DNA of 64,000 nucleotides from VRUE01 sp963745915 (GTDB lineage Bacteria > Actinomycetota > Thermoleophilia > Solirubrobacterales > 70-9): NCBI GenBank assembly GCA_963745915.1, contig CAVUZA010000002.1:1178001-1242000 (forward strand). The letters run 5' to 3'. Each line of letters starts with the position of its first letter. The stretch's first letter is position 1. A model generated the notes under the pieces. The model was not told the origin of the DNA. It was given only the letters and a program-made list of their open reading frames with translations, and did no database searches. The translations under genes and the position numbers were made by a program. Shown here one piece after another: positions 34,959 to 44,493 of the stretch.

Positions 34959-36224
34959 GTGTTGCGAGTTGACGTGAAGACCAGCCGCACAGCGGCGACG
35001 GGGTTCCGCTCCGCGCTCTTCTCGCTCCTCCTCCTGATGACGCTCTCCGCGTACATGTCAGCCCCTGCCTGCGCGATCCCGGGTGGCGCCGGGCTGGTCG
35101 ACGACCCCGCTCCCGAGGCGCCCGCCGGGGAGACGCCCTTCGACCGCCAGGGCATGTGGATCTGGTACGTGAGCCGCTCGGAGGGTGGCGACGTGGGACG
35201 GATCGTCTCGCGCGCGCGGCGGGCCGGGATCGGCACCCTCTACGTCAAGTCGGGCGACGCCGGCAGCTACTGGGGCCAGTTCAGCCGCGGCCTGGTCGAG
35301 GCGCTGCACCGGGCCGGGATCGACGTCTGCGCCTGGCAGTTCGTCTACGGCCGCAGCCCGGTCGCCGAGGCCAAGGTCGGCGCGGCGGCGGTGAAGCGCG
35401 GCGCCGACTGCCTGGTGATCGACGCCGAGGCGCACTACGAGGGCCGCTACGCGGCGGCCGACCGCTACGTGCGGGCGCTGCGGGCGAGGATCGGCGACGG
35501 CTACCCGCTCTCGCTCGCCGGCTTCCCCTACGTCGACTACCACCCGTCCTTCCCCTACTCGGTCTTCTTCGGCCCCGGCGGGGCGACGGCCAACCAGCCG
35601 CAGATGTACTGGAGGGCGATCGGCACCTCGGTGCGGGCGGTCTACGAGCACACCTACCTCTTCAACCGGCTCTGGGGGCAGCCGATCTACCCGCTCGGGC
35701 AGACCTACGGCGGCCCGGGGCGGGGCGAGCTGCTCGGCTTCCGCCGCCTCGCCGCCAGCTACGGCGGGCTCGAGCCGAGCTGGTGGGACTGGCAGGAGAC
35801 GAGCCGCGCCGGCTGGCGCGCGCTGGGCGCCGACGTGCGGCCGCTCGCCGGTCGCAGGCCGGCGCTGGAGCACCCGACGCTGCGCCGCGGGGCGCGCGGC
35901 GACCTCGTCGTCTGGGCGCAGGCGCACCTGCGCGGCGCCGGCGCGCGGCTGCCGGTCAGCGGCTACTTCGGCCGCCGCACCGCGGCCGCCGTGCGCGACT
36001 TCCAGCTCGAGGCGGGGCTGCCGGTGAGCGGGCGGATCGACACCGCCACCTGGCAGGCACTGCTTGCGGTCGAACCCATGCGACCGCAATGGGCGGCCCG
36101 GCGAGCGCGGGCCCGACGCGGCGACGCCTCCGCCGCGGCGAGCCGGCCGCTCCCGGCCCGCCGCCCGCTCTCCGCGCGGCTGCCGGCCAAGGCCTACGAG
36201 ATAGATCCGGGTCCCTCTCCGTGA
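34959..36224 (+). CDS. Secreted glycoside-hydrolase-like protein with C-terminal peptidoglycan-binding domain
   Basis: 421 residues. Signal peptide ATGFRSALFSLLLLMTLSAY ending ACA. Residues about 65-290 resemble a TIM-barrel glycosidase (MWIWYVSRSEGGDVG, IGTLYVKSGDAGSYW, VCAWQFVYG, DCLVIDAEAHYEG, QMYWRAIG). Residues about 300-360 are a PG_binding_1 repeat (LRRGARGDLVVWAQAHL, GYFGRRTAAAVRDFQ, GRIDTATWQALL). It probably acts on the cell wall. Start is GTG at 34959; GTG at 34974 is also possible. The stop overlaps the next start (GTGA). Confidence 0.82.
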   Translation: MLRVDVKTSRTAATGFRSALFSLLLLMTLSAYMSAPACAIPGGAGLVDDPAPEAPAGETPFDRQGMWIWYVSRSEGGDVGRIVSRARRAGIGTLYVKSGDAGSYWGQFSRGLVEALHRAGIDVCAWQFVYGRSPVAEAKVGAAAVKRGADCLVIDAEAHYEGRYAAADRYVRALRARIGDGYPLSLAGFPYVDYHPSFPYSVFFGPGGATANQPQMYWRAIGTSVRAVYEHTYLFNRLWGQPIYPLGQTYGGPGRGELLGFRRLAASYGGLEPSWWDWQETSRAGWRALGADVRPLAGRRPALEHPTLRRGARGDLVVWAQAHLRGAGARLPVSGYFGRRTAAAVRDFQLEAGLPVSGRIDTATWQALLAVEPMRPQWAARRARARRGDASAAASRPLPARRPLSARLPAKAYEIDPGPSP

Positions 36225-37312
36225 GCGGGCGCCCGGCGGGGGCGCTTGCGGGCATAGCCATGATCCTTCTCCTGGTCGCTCCGGGGGGAGCGGCCGGCCG
36301 ATATCCCAACCGGGCGGTCCCGCTCGGGGCATCGCCGGCGGCGGTGCCGACGCGGGACGTCGTGTTGGGCGAGCCCGGTGCTGCGGCGGCGCGGATTTCG
36401 GCGTCCGCGTCGTCGCAGCGCTACTCGATCGGCGACGGCGGCGAAGCGACGGTCGCGGTCAGCGTCACGCCCGGCTGCGCGGCGAGCTGCGAGGTCAGCG
36501 ACCCGCAGCGGGTCGCCAGCTTCATCGGCACGCTGATCCACGGCCCCGAGGTCGAGCTGCTCACGGTCCAGCTCGACACCGAGTTCCAGCTCGGCTTCGA
36601 CTGCGGCGTCGGCGCCGAGGCCTGCTACTACCCGGGCGAGAACAAGATCGCGATCGGCGGCTATGAGGAAATGGATGGCGACGGGGCGACCTTCGAGTTC
36701 GTGCTCGCCCACGAGTATGGCCACCACGTCGCCTCCCACCGCGACTCGCCGGCGCCCTTCGGCCTGGCGATCGACTGGGGCACGCCGCGCTGGGCCAGCC
36801 GCGAGAACGTCTGCCGCGGCAAGCGGCGCGGGCGCCTCTTTCCCGGCGACCAGGAAGGGCGCTACTTCGAGAACCCGGGCGAGGCCTTCGCCGAGGCCTT
36901 CGCTCACAACCGCTTCCCGGAGCTGCCGGTGCGCTGGCGCTACACCCGCGCGCTGCGCCCGACCGGCGCCTCGCTGCGGGCGCTGCGGGAAGACACCCTT
37001 TCGCCCTGGCAGGGGCGGACGAGCCTCGTGCTCTCCGGGCGAGCACCGGCCAGGGGGGAGGGCGCAGCCGTCGAGTCCCTGCGTACGCCGCTCGACGGGA
37101 TGGTCAGCCTGCGCCCGGTCGGCCTGCAGAGGCACGGCTACGAACTGGCCCTTCGTAGCCGTGCCGGCAGGCCTCTGCGCCTCGGCCACAGCCTCTTCGC
37201 CCCCCGCGACCAGCGCAGCTTCACGGTCTGCGGCCAGACCCGCCTGCGCCTGCGGATCACCTCCCGAGCCCGCCACCCAACCCCCTACAAGCTCCTGATC
37301 CAGCGACCCTGA
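36221..37312 (+). CDS. Secreted zinc-metallopeptidase-like protein
   Basis: 363 residues. Signal peptide GALAGIAMILLLVAPGGAAG. The motif FVLAHEYGHHVASH is a gluzincin/neutral zinc-protease HExxH, with GEAFAEAFAHNRFPE as the probable third-ligand helix. Cysteines in SVTPGCAASCEV and DCGVGAEACYY may form disulfides. C-terminal 80 residues are a beta domain (SFTVCGQTRLRLRIT). GTG start overlaps the upstream stop, so both exported proteins are one unit. Substrate unknown. Confidence 0.78.
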   Translation: MSGRPAGALAGIAMILLLVAPGGAAGRYPNRAVPLGASPAAVPTRDVVLGEPGAAAARISASASSQRYSIGDGGEATVAVSVTPGCAASCEVSDPQRVASFIGTLIHGPEVELLTVQLDTEFQLGFDCGVGAEACYYPGENKIAIGGYEEMDGDGATFEFVLAHEYGHHVASHRDSPAPFGLAIDWGTPRWASRENVCRGKRRGRLFPGDQEGRYFENPGEAFAEAFAHNRFPELPVRWRYTRALRPTGASLRALREDTLSPWQGRTSLVLSGRAPARGEGAAVESLRTPLDGMVSLRPVGLQRHGYELALRSRAGRPLRLGHSLFAPRDQRSFTVCGQTRLRLRITSRARHPTPYKLLIQRP

Positions 37313-37347
37313 GATAATGCCCCCCGGGCGCCAGTCGCCCAACCCTA

Positions 37348-37961
<614 letters not shown>

Positions 37962-37962
<1 letters not shown>

Positions 37963-38206
37963 GTTCGGCGCTTCGGTCAGGTCGTGGACCGGCATCGTCA
38001 GCTCGAAGGACTCGCGCTCTGGCTCGGAATCCCAGCCGATATCGGTCAGCAGGCGGACGTCTTCTGTGAACTCGATCGCGAGCTGCTCGGCGGTTGCGTA
38101 GTCCCTTCGCTCCTCTAGGGCGATCGCGATGTCGCCGATGCCGGCGAGGTGGTTGCGAACCAGCTCATAGATGCCGATGCGCTGGGCCTGGGTGATCGTG
38201 GTTGTC
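37962..38206 (-). pseudogene. Small protein gene fused to the recombinase relic, start missing
   Basis: About 80 codons: ITQAQRIGIYELVRNHLAGI, IALEERRDYATAEQLAIEF, TEDVRLLTDIGWDSEPE and FELTMPVHDLTEA. It has a good AGGAGGGG upstream (about 38217) but no ATG, GTG or TTG after it; ACG would be the only candidate. At 37962-37972 it runs into recombinase sequence in another frame, so it lost its 3' end in the same deletion. I know this small helical protein only by its look; it resembles proteins that occur beside integrases. Confidence 0.5.
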
Positions 38207-38252
38207 GTGGGCGCGGTGCCCCTCCTTCCGGTAGGGCACCGAAGATCTCGCC

Positions 38253-38286
38253 GCTACTCGCCGGAGTACTTCGGCGAGTAGCTTTT
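38253..38286 (+). terminator. Probable intrinsic terminator
   Basis: Perfect 11-bp stem GCTACTCGCCG/CGGCGAGTAGC with an 8-base loop, followed by TTTT. Reads as a plus-strand terminator although no plus-strand gene precedes it closely. The other 200 bases up to 38487 show nothing I can name. Confidence 0.55.
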
Positions 38287-38486
38287 CTCACGCATCGAAG
38301 GCTAGATCTTTGGTGCCGGGCCCCGGGGCGTCATCAGCGTCGCCGGGGCCGCTATTTCTTGGTCGCGGCGGACGTTAGCTCGACGGGGCGGAGAAAGCGA
38401 GCGGGTCGGCGGGGATGCGCGGGGATTGCATGTTGGACACCTACATGAGAGACGCACTGGTGGCGCGATCAAGGATCCGGCGCTCC

Positions 38487-39788
38487 TCAAGTCCAGCGGT
38501 TGATCGGGAAGCGATCCAAGACGAAGTCCAGGCCGTCTGCCTCCATCAGGTCCGGTGGCGGCCAGTGGGCGATTCCGGTGGCTGGCCAGATCTGTGTCAG
38601 ATACCCGTCGATCTGACTCGTGTCCGCAACGGCTCCGTATCGGAACTCATGTCCCCAATAGACAAATGCCAAATAGCCGATCGTGAACCCAGCCAGATAC
38701 GCGTTCGGCAATGGGGCCTCATCTTGTCCATGCATGGTCACAAAAAGCGCCTGGAACCGGTAGTTCGTGGGCCACGGACCCGCACCGCTGTAGCGGCCGA
38801 GCCAGATTTGGGCACTGGTCGGCAGGCTTCGGTCGACGTAGAACCGGCGGTAGCGGCTTGGGTCGATGATCCGATCAAGGCTCGGATGTAGCTCCTGGGC
38901 AACGAGGAGCTTCAATGTCCCCCAGCGTGCGACAGTGCGCTGTTCCGGTGGCCGCATCTCGACCTTCTCGTTGTGCAGCATCGGAATCAAGATTGGAGCC
39001 GCCTCTTGCTCCAGATCATTCATCCAGGTCTCATTGCATCGCTTGCAGGGACCGGCGATTTCACGATCGAACCCGCCGGCCGGTATCTCATCCTTGCTGG
39101 CGATTTTGACCCGGCCCCTGACGTGTATCCGGCTGGAAGTTCCGCCCGACGAGGCTTCGACGTGCTCTCGCATCCATTTCGACCAGAGGTGCTCCTTTGA
39201 GATCTTCTTGTCTTCAGCTCCGCAGAAGATGCATGCTCGCCGCTCACCCAACCCCTGGCCGGGTGGCTTTGGCCTTTCGATATGTGAGAAGTCCGGCCTC
39301 GGACGATCGTCGAGTTGCCAATCGCTTCGAGCCCCGCCTCGTCTACGGAAGAGCTTCCTCCCACATTCGGGGCAATCGGCGAACACCTTTTCTCCAAGGC
39401 GAAGACGGCGTTGAATGAGGTCAGGAGGCAGCGTCAAATTGATCGCGGCCCTACACGACGGGCAAGTAAAGGGACCTTCGATCACAGCCGTCGGCATGCG
39501 ATGTGGATCGCTTGCCATTAGTTCGTATGTATGGCGGACCTCAGCGGTAATCTTCGCAGCCGGGTCGGCATCCTGAACAAACTTGGACGGATCGGGATCC
39601 TTGAAGACAACCACCCAATGCGGTGTCTCGATCGGCGTCTGTAGGGGAATGTCGCTTAGGTCAATCTGCTCGCAGGCGACGATCTCCAACTCCGGGTTCT
39701 GGTCGAGTACCGATTTGATCGCTTCTGCTTCCGTTGCGCCGACGGTTGAGATGCCCCGAGCCATGTGGTCAAGCATAGGACGGAGCAC
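38487..39788 (-). CDS. HNH-like treble-clef protein with extra zinc ribbon
   Basis: 433 residues. First zinc pair set is CPSCRAAI and CPECGRKLF (residues about 115-150). The second module is CIFCGAEDKKISKEHLWSKW and then CKRCNETWMNDLE, the Cys-x2-Cys / Glu-His / Cys-x2-Cys-Asn layout of HNH-type treble clefs, where the His would bind metal. The C-terminal 160 residues are unassigned. It lies 120 bases after the SMC-like ATPase on the same strand and could be a nuclease effector of that system or separate cargo. Start at GTG 39788 or ATG 39776. Confidence 0.6.
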   Translation of the reverse strand: MLRPMLDHMARGISTVGATEAEAIKSVLDQNPELEIVACEQIDLSDIPLQTPIETPHWVVVFKDPDPSKFVQDADPAAKITAEVRHTYELMASDPHRMPTAVIEGPFTCPSCRAAINLTLPPDLIQRRLRLGEKVFADCPECGRKLFRRRGGARSDWQLDDRPRPDFSHIERPKPPGQGLGERRACIFCGAEDKKISKEHLWSKWMREHVEASSGGTSSRIHVRGRVKIASKDEIPAGGFDREIAGPCKRCNETWMNDLEQEAAPILIPMLHNEKVEMRPPEQRTVARWGTLKLLVAQELHPSLDRIIDPSRYRRFYVDRSLPTSAQIWLGRYSGAGPWPTNYRFQALFVTMHGQDEAPLPNAYLAGFTIGYLAFVYWGHEFRYGAVADTSQIDGYLTQIWPATGIAHWPPPDLMEADGLDFVLDRFPINRWT

Positions 39789-39908
39789 CGATAGTTCTTC
39801 ACGGATGACCGTTGGGCCGTTCGGGAATGTCTAACTTGGAGACAAGTTACCACCACGAAAAATCCCGACTGTGGCTGGGTAAGCCGGCGTTCCGCGTAGC
39901 AACGTGTC

Positions 39909-42023
39909 TCAGGAATCTTCCTCGGCCAGTAGCTGAAACTCTGGCTCAAGGCCGCTGACATCACGCATCGCTGTCTCCACCATCGGCCCCGATTCACCCC
40001 ATTTATCGAGGTTAACCACGGCGGTCGCATCGCCATCATCTAGGGGGCGAAGCTTTCTACTCAAAAGCTCGGCAAGCGTCTCATCGTGGGTTGAAACGAT
40101 CACCTGGCGTCGACTGCGGACCGTTCGCAGCAGATCAGCGAGGCCCAACAGGTTTACGTCATCGAGGCTCTGAACCGGATCGTCGAGGATTGCTGTTCGG
40201 ATCTGGGCGTCGTGCTCGATGTTGAGCGCGAGAAAAAGGCAGATCGCCAACGAGTTCAACTGGGCGGCACTGAGCACATGCAGTGCATTGCCGTCCTTGT
40301 CGCGACGCCTGTCGTACACCCATGGTCGCAGGTGCCCTGCCTCGAAGTAGCGCTGGGTGCGAAAACCAAACTCGCGGAAGGTTGGGTGTACGTCGAGGCG
40401 CCGATAGATCTCGTTGATTAGGCCCGTAGAGCTGTTCGCGACTTCGCGCATAACATCAGTCACCCTCAAACCTAGATCGCTTCGTGCCTTCTGTGCCCGG
40501 TCTACCTTTGCTTCTTGCGCGGCGAGTGCATCGGCGAGTTCCGCGCCGTGCTTCTCCCTCTTGTGCTGCTGCTGATCCAGCGCCTCGACTCTGCGTACCG
40601 CCTGCTGGCTGCGGGCTTCGGCGTCAGCAGCCCGTTGCAGGCGGACTGCTAGTTCCTCGACATCACTGGCGAAGGTTTCCGCGTCGTCGCTTGGGTTGGA
40701 GGCTGCCTTTTTTCGGCGATCAGATGGAAGTAGTGAGATGAGCGCCTTGCGAGCGAGCGCGACGCGCTCGCTCATTCCCTGTAGGAGCTCTTCAGCATGA
40801 TCTCGCTCCTCGGCCGCGATGCGCTGTTTAGCAATCTCAGTCTGCAGCGCTGCCCGGCGACCTCGTACTTCGGCCAGTTGGTTGCCCTTCGCCTCGACCC
40901 CTGCGGTCAAGTCGGCGAGGGCCGGCGCCGTATCCAGCAGATCGGTGAGATGGGCGCGGGTCGCCTCTACGTCATGCTCCTGACCGCACACCGGACAGGG
41001 GCCGTCGATCTGCTCAAGCGCAAGGGCCGCCAACTGCTGCGCACGGTCAGCAGCAGTATTGGCAGCTCTCAGGGCCGCTTCGGTGCTAGACAAATCTGTC
41101 TCCAACTGCTCCTCTTCCTTTGCCAGCGCCGCATCGTTGGCCTCGCGCTCGCTGATTTCGGCAGAGGGATCCTTGGGAAGGTCCCGCAGCAACTCCCGGG
41201 CGCGCCGCTCCCGGCGCTCCAGCTCAGCGAGCTGCTGCAGCTTCTCGTCGATTAGTGCCCGGCGTTTGCGCAGCGCGGCCAGCAGGTTGTTCTCGCCGGA
41301 GTTCTCAAGAAGCTTCTCGGCCCGGCTGGCCGCCGCGTCGGCTTCGCTCTTATCCGCGCGGCCGACGGCCATCTCTCGGGCGCTTGAGGCCGAGCCGCGG
41401 GTAGTCTCAAGTTCGCCTTCCGTTTGAGCCAGCTCTTTGCCAAGGTCACGGACGCTGCGCCGAAGCGTCGAGAGCTCCTCTTTCATCTGATCCTCAAGAT
41501 TCGTTAGGCGTTCCATACCGCTAAGCGCGGCGATGAACTCGTAGCGTTCCTTCGTGTCGGCTCCGAGAAACTCCCTCATGTCATCTTGTTGAAGCACGTA
41601 CCTGCGTACCAGGTCAGCCTCGCCCAAACCTGTCAGGCTGGAACTCATTGCCGAGTTCAGCCATTGCTGCGCCGAATCGCCCACCAGGGCACCCTCTGAC
41701 GCACCGTCGACCTGTACCTGCATCGACTTGCCGAGGCCACGGCGACTCACCCGGACCTGCTCGCCCTCAGCGCTGCGCAGGCTTGCTTCGACGAATGGCG
41801 GGCTGCTCGCGTAACGGTTGGAGAGGTAGTCCTCGTCCTTCTTCAGGGTGCTTGATCGCAGCCTTGGAACGTCGCCCAGCAGCAGCCACTGAATTGCGTC
41901 CAGCAGGCTCGTCTTCCCGGAGCCGTTCGGCCCGCTGATGATTACCACGTTTGCCGCCATCTCAATCCGGCGCTCGTCGCGGAAACCACGGAACCCAGAG
42001 ACCGCAAATTCCTCGATCCGCAT
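39909..42023 (-). CDS. SMC/RecN-like ABC ATPase of a predicted three-component defence system
   Basis: 704 residues. Walker A GPNGSGKTSLLDAIQWLLLG near the N-terminus; long coiled coils at about 170-290 and 330-500 flank a zinc-hook-like DGPCPVCGQEHD; ABC signature region LSAAQLNSLAICLFLALNIE; Walker B AILDDPVQSLDD, then VIVSTHDETLAELL. ATG at 42023 overlaps the preceding stop (TGATG). In SIR2-containing three-gene defence loci such an ATPase is thought to sense DNA or phage and release the effector; here that is inference. Confidence 0.85.
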   Translation of the reverse strand: MRIEEFAVSGFRGFRDERRIEMAANVVIISGPNGSGKTSLLDAIQWLLLGDVPRLRSSTLKKDEDYLSNRYASSPPFVEASLRSAEGEQVRVSRRGLGKSMQVQVDGASEGALVGDSAQQWLNSAMSSSLTGLGEADLVRRYVLQQDDMREFLGADTKERYEFIAALSGMERLTNLEDQMKEELSTLRRSVRDLGKELAQTEGELETTRGSASSAREMAVGRADKSEADAAASRAEKLLENSGENNLLAALRKRRALIDEKLQQLAELERRERRARELLRDLPKDPSAEISEREANDAALAKEEEQLETDLSSTEAALRAANTAADRAQQLAALALEQIDGPCPVCGQEHDVEATRAHLTDLLDTAPALADLTAGVEAKGNQLAEVRGRRAALQTEIAKQRIAAEERDHAEELLQGMSERVALARKALISLLPSDRRKKAASNPSDDAETFASDVEELAVRLQRAADAEARSQQAVRRVEALDQQQHKREKHGAELADALAAQEAKVDRAQKARSDLGLRVTDVMREVANSSTGLINEIYRRLDVHPTFREFGFRTQRYFEAGHLRPWVYDRRRDKDGNALHVLSAAQLNSLAICLFLALNIEHDAQIRTAILDDPVQSLDDVNLLGLADLLRTVRSRRQVIVSTHDETLAELLSRKLRPLDDGDATAVVNLDKWGESGPMVETAMRDVSGLEPEFQLLAEEDS

Positions 42024-42544
42024 CAGAGACCTCCGAAGAGCGGCCGGTTCTCCTTGAACGCTTCGAGCACGGCAACCTCCTCTGAGCTGCCGTGCTCGGA
42101 GACCAGTTGCTCGAGCCGCTCTAGCGCGTCCGTGCCGGGGCTTTGGGGAGGCACTTGCAGCGGCTTGATCGGCGCCAGGTAGTTGGCAACCTGAGTCATT
42201 CCCAGGCCTTCGAGGCCGATCGCCAGCACCTTGCGTGCGTAGGAGGTGTCGCGGCGCACAGCCTCCAGGTCGGGTTCGGTGTCCATTGCTGCGTCGAGCT
42301 CTGTCGCCAAGACCAGATAGAGCTCCCAAGACTTTTCCGGGGTCAGTGCCTGGGTGCGCTGGATCGCAGCGGCCTGAACTGACTGCCAGGCCCCGAGTAG
42401 CTCCTCGGCGGTCTCGAAGACCGTGCACCACACGACACGCTGGCGGCTCTCGGCCAGGAATGAGCGACCATCCTCGATCTCGCCGACGCGGTATTCGGGC
42501 TCTGCCAGCAGCGCATCACGCAATAGGTAGACCGACTCAGCCAA
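42023..42544 (-). CDS. Middle component of the predicted SIR2-ATPase system
   Basis: 173 residues, helical and acidic. No nuclease or NTPase motif. Blocks EKSWELYLVLATELDAAM and DTSYARKVLAIGLEGLG resemble the small 'middle component' that couples ATPase and effector in ABC-three-component loci, but the match is from memory only. TTG start at 42544 overlaps the stop of the SIR2 gene by eight bases and its own stop overlaps the ATPase start, so all three are translationally coupled. Confidence 0.6.
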   Translation of the reverse strand: MAESVYLLRDALLAEPEYRVGEIEDGRSFLAESRQRVVWCTVFETAEELLGAWQSVQAAAIQRTQALTPEKSWELYLVLATELDAAMDTEPDLEAVRRDTSYARKVLAIGLEGLGMTQVANYLAPIKPLQVPPQSPGTDALERLEQLVSEHGSSEEVAVLEAFKENRPLFGGL

Positions 42545-44055
42545 TCGTCAGACCTCGCTCCAGGGTCGGATCGCTGCGAGCATCTATGAAGCGTCGGTCG
42601 ACCTCGGTGAAATCGATCACTCCGGCAGGAGCCCGCTGGCCGACGCGAACGTTCGCGGTGTTGGCCTTGGAGATCAGCGAGATCTTGTCACTCCCGGGAA
42701 TCGCCCCGCTGGTGCCACCGCAAATCAGCACGAGCGGCACACCAGCGTCCGCTGGCCCAGAGAAGCGGTCGCTGTGCTGATAGGCGCGGACGCTCGCATC
42801 GGTGGGACTCAACTCCTCTTCGGGCACGGCTGGCCACAGGTCGACCTCAAAGCCGTCCTCGCGCCGAAGACGGAATCCATGCCGTGACGCGCTGAGAGCG
42901 GCAGTATCGGTGCAGGAGGAGAGGACCATAACGATCGCGAGCGTCTCGGCCAGCCCTTTTGTAAGGCTCTGCAGCGTGGCCTGGCGGGACGCGCCCGCTG
43001 ACGTGGTCCTAGCGGCGCTCGACCAGAGCAGCGCCAGCAGACTCTCCATGGTGAGTGCCTCCACGGCACTCCGCACCATTTGTGCGCCGGCATCGGTGAA
43101 TGCTCGTGCGGTGCCCCCGCCCGCTCGCGCCTTTGCTTCGGCTTCCTCAAACACCGCCCGCAACAGCCTGCGGTAGCAGCAGCGCAACAGTTCGCCCATT
43201 ACCTCGCAGGCGCTGCCCTGTATGTAGTGGCCATTGCCATCGATGAGACCAAGGGCCTCCGCTAGCGCCGTTGAGCCTGCGCAGAAATCCTCCACCTTCT
43301 GAAGGCCGATCACTGAGGCAGGTCCCCCCTGCATCTCTGCGCGCATCTCGCTCAGTGAACGGATCACGTAGCCGGGCTTCGGCGGCAAAGCCGACGAAGA
43401 TCGGGTCGTTCGAGCTGAGGGTTGCACGAAGGTTGGGGTCCGTCCACTTGATTGCCCCAGGCTTGTCCAGTTCGGCGTTGGTCATCACCAGAGAATCGGG
43501 GTCTGACCAGCGCCCATGCATATGGAGCAGGAACGGGTCACTGCCGACGCTGCTCATTGTCTGCGGGTCGTGGGCAATCTTCGGGCGCTTCCCGTTTGCA
43601 ACTACCGCGATCGCATCATCGATCTTTGGGTCCCAGTTGACGGTGAAGCCGACACGCATTAGCTGCTCGGCAAAGAAGAGCGCGATTGCGAGATGGCAGA
43701 GATTGAACTCAGAGTCAGCCCAATCGACGTCTTGACCGATGTGGCGGACCAGTTGGCCACGCTCGATCGCTCCCTCGAGCGCGGCGCAGACCTCGCCGAG
43801 GTCGCTCTCGTCAGCTCCATCGAGAGCATCGCCGCAACCAATGTCCCGCGCCCACTGCGCAAGGCGGGCAGAGAGCTGCGGGCCGGTAGGCAGGCCGGTC
43901 GGAGCTCCGGCGCTCGATCCCGCGCCGGTCATGAAAAAGGCGCGGCGGTCTAGAAGCGACATGATGGCACTGCTCATCGAGCCGTTTGCCTCCTCGCCGA
44001 GCGGGGTCTCTCGGAAAGAACGCTCCTCGAAGGTCAGTGGTCCATAGAGCCTCAT
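42537..44055 (-). CDS. SIR2-like NADase effector with C-terminal domain, frameshifted
   Basis: About 505 residues if joined. N-terminal SIR2-like domain: FFMTGAGSSAGAPTGLPTG (NAD loop, residues 40-58), GFTVNWDPKIDD (Asn), LLHMHGRW with the catalytic His near 178-180, and DPIFVGFAAE (218-226). Just after this the frame breaks: PGYVIRSLSEMRAEMQGG and the 280-residue C-terminal part (FCAGSTALAEALG ... VDLWPAVPEEELS) are in another frame, and dropping the G at 43377 joins them. ATG at 44055. SIR2 defence proteins deplete NAD on infection. The break may be an assembly error or real inactivation. Confidence 0.8.
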
Positions 44056-44493
44056 CGCTATTCCGGGCAACAAATCACATCTGGGCGCGCAGAGCGGGGC
44101 CGTTTCGAGTACCGGCTTGTGTATATATGGAGGAGCGGCCAAATGCCCGTACGCCGGCGAAATTCGACGAGGCCATTTTCGGCTCGCTACGCTCGTCAAA
44201 TTGCAAGGGAGATGCCGCCCGTCCGGGCGGGTGGGGAAGGCGACCTTTCGTCTCACTGAGAGGAGCACGATCCTAATGGCGCGATCCCGCCCGTCTCGCT
44301 GTCGACGCGCGCGGCAAGGGATAAGAGGTTGGTATGTCTGGCTGACGACGCGATTGAGCGGATATGTCGGGCCGCCCAAGACGCTCAAGTACCGCAAGCT
44401 GAGCTCAGCGGTTTGCAGGCTCGGTTCCTGCCAAAATCCTTGTGCTTCGCACATCGCACCTCTCGCCGAGACTATCCGAACTCACATACCCCA
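44056..44493. other. 438-base divergent intergenic region
   Basis: Lies between the SIR2 operon (leftward) and the PfkB gene (rightward) and must hold both promoters. It is less GC-rich than its surroundings. TTGTGTATATATGG near 44114-44127 is the only AT-rich, promoter-like stretch I see. No gene, hairpin or RNA is recognised. Confidence 0.5.
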
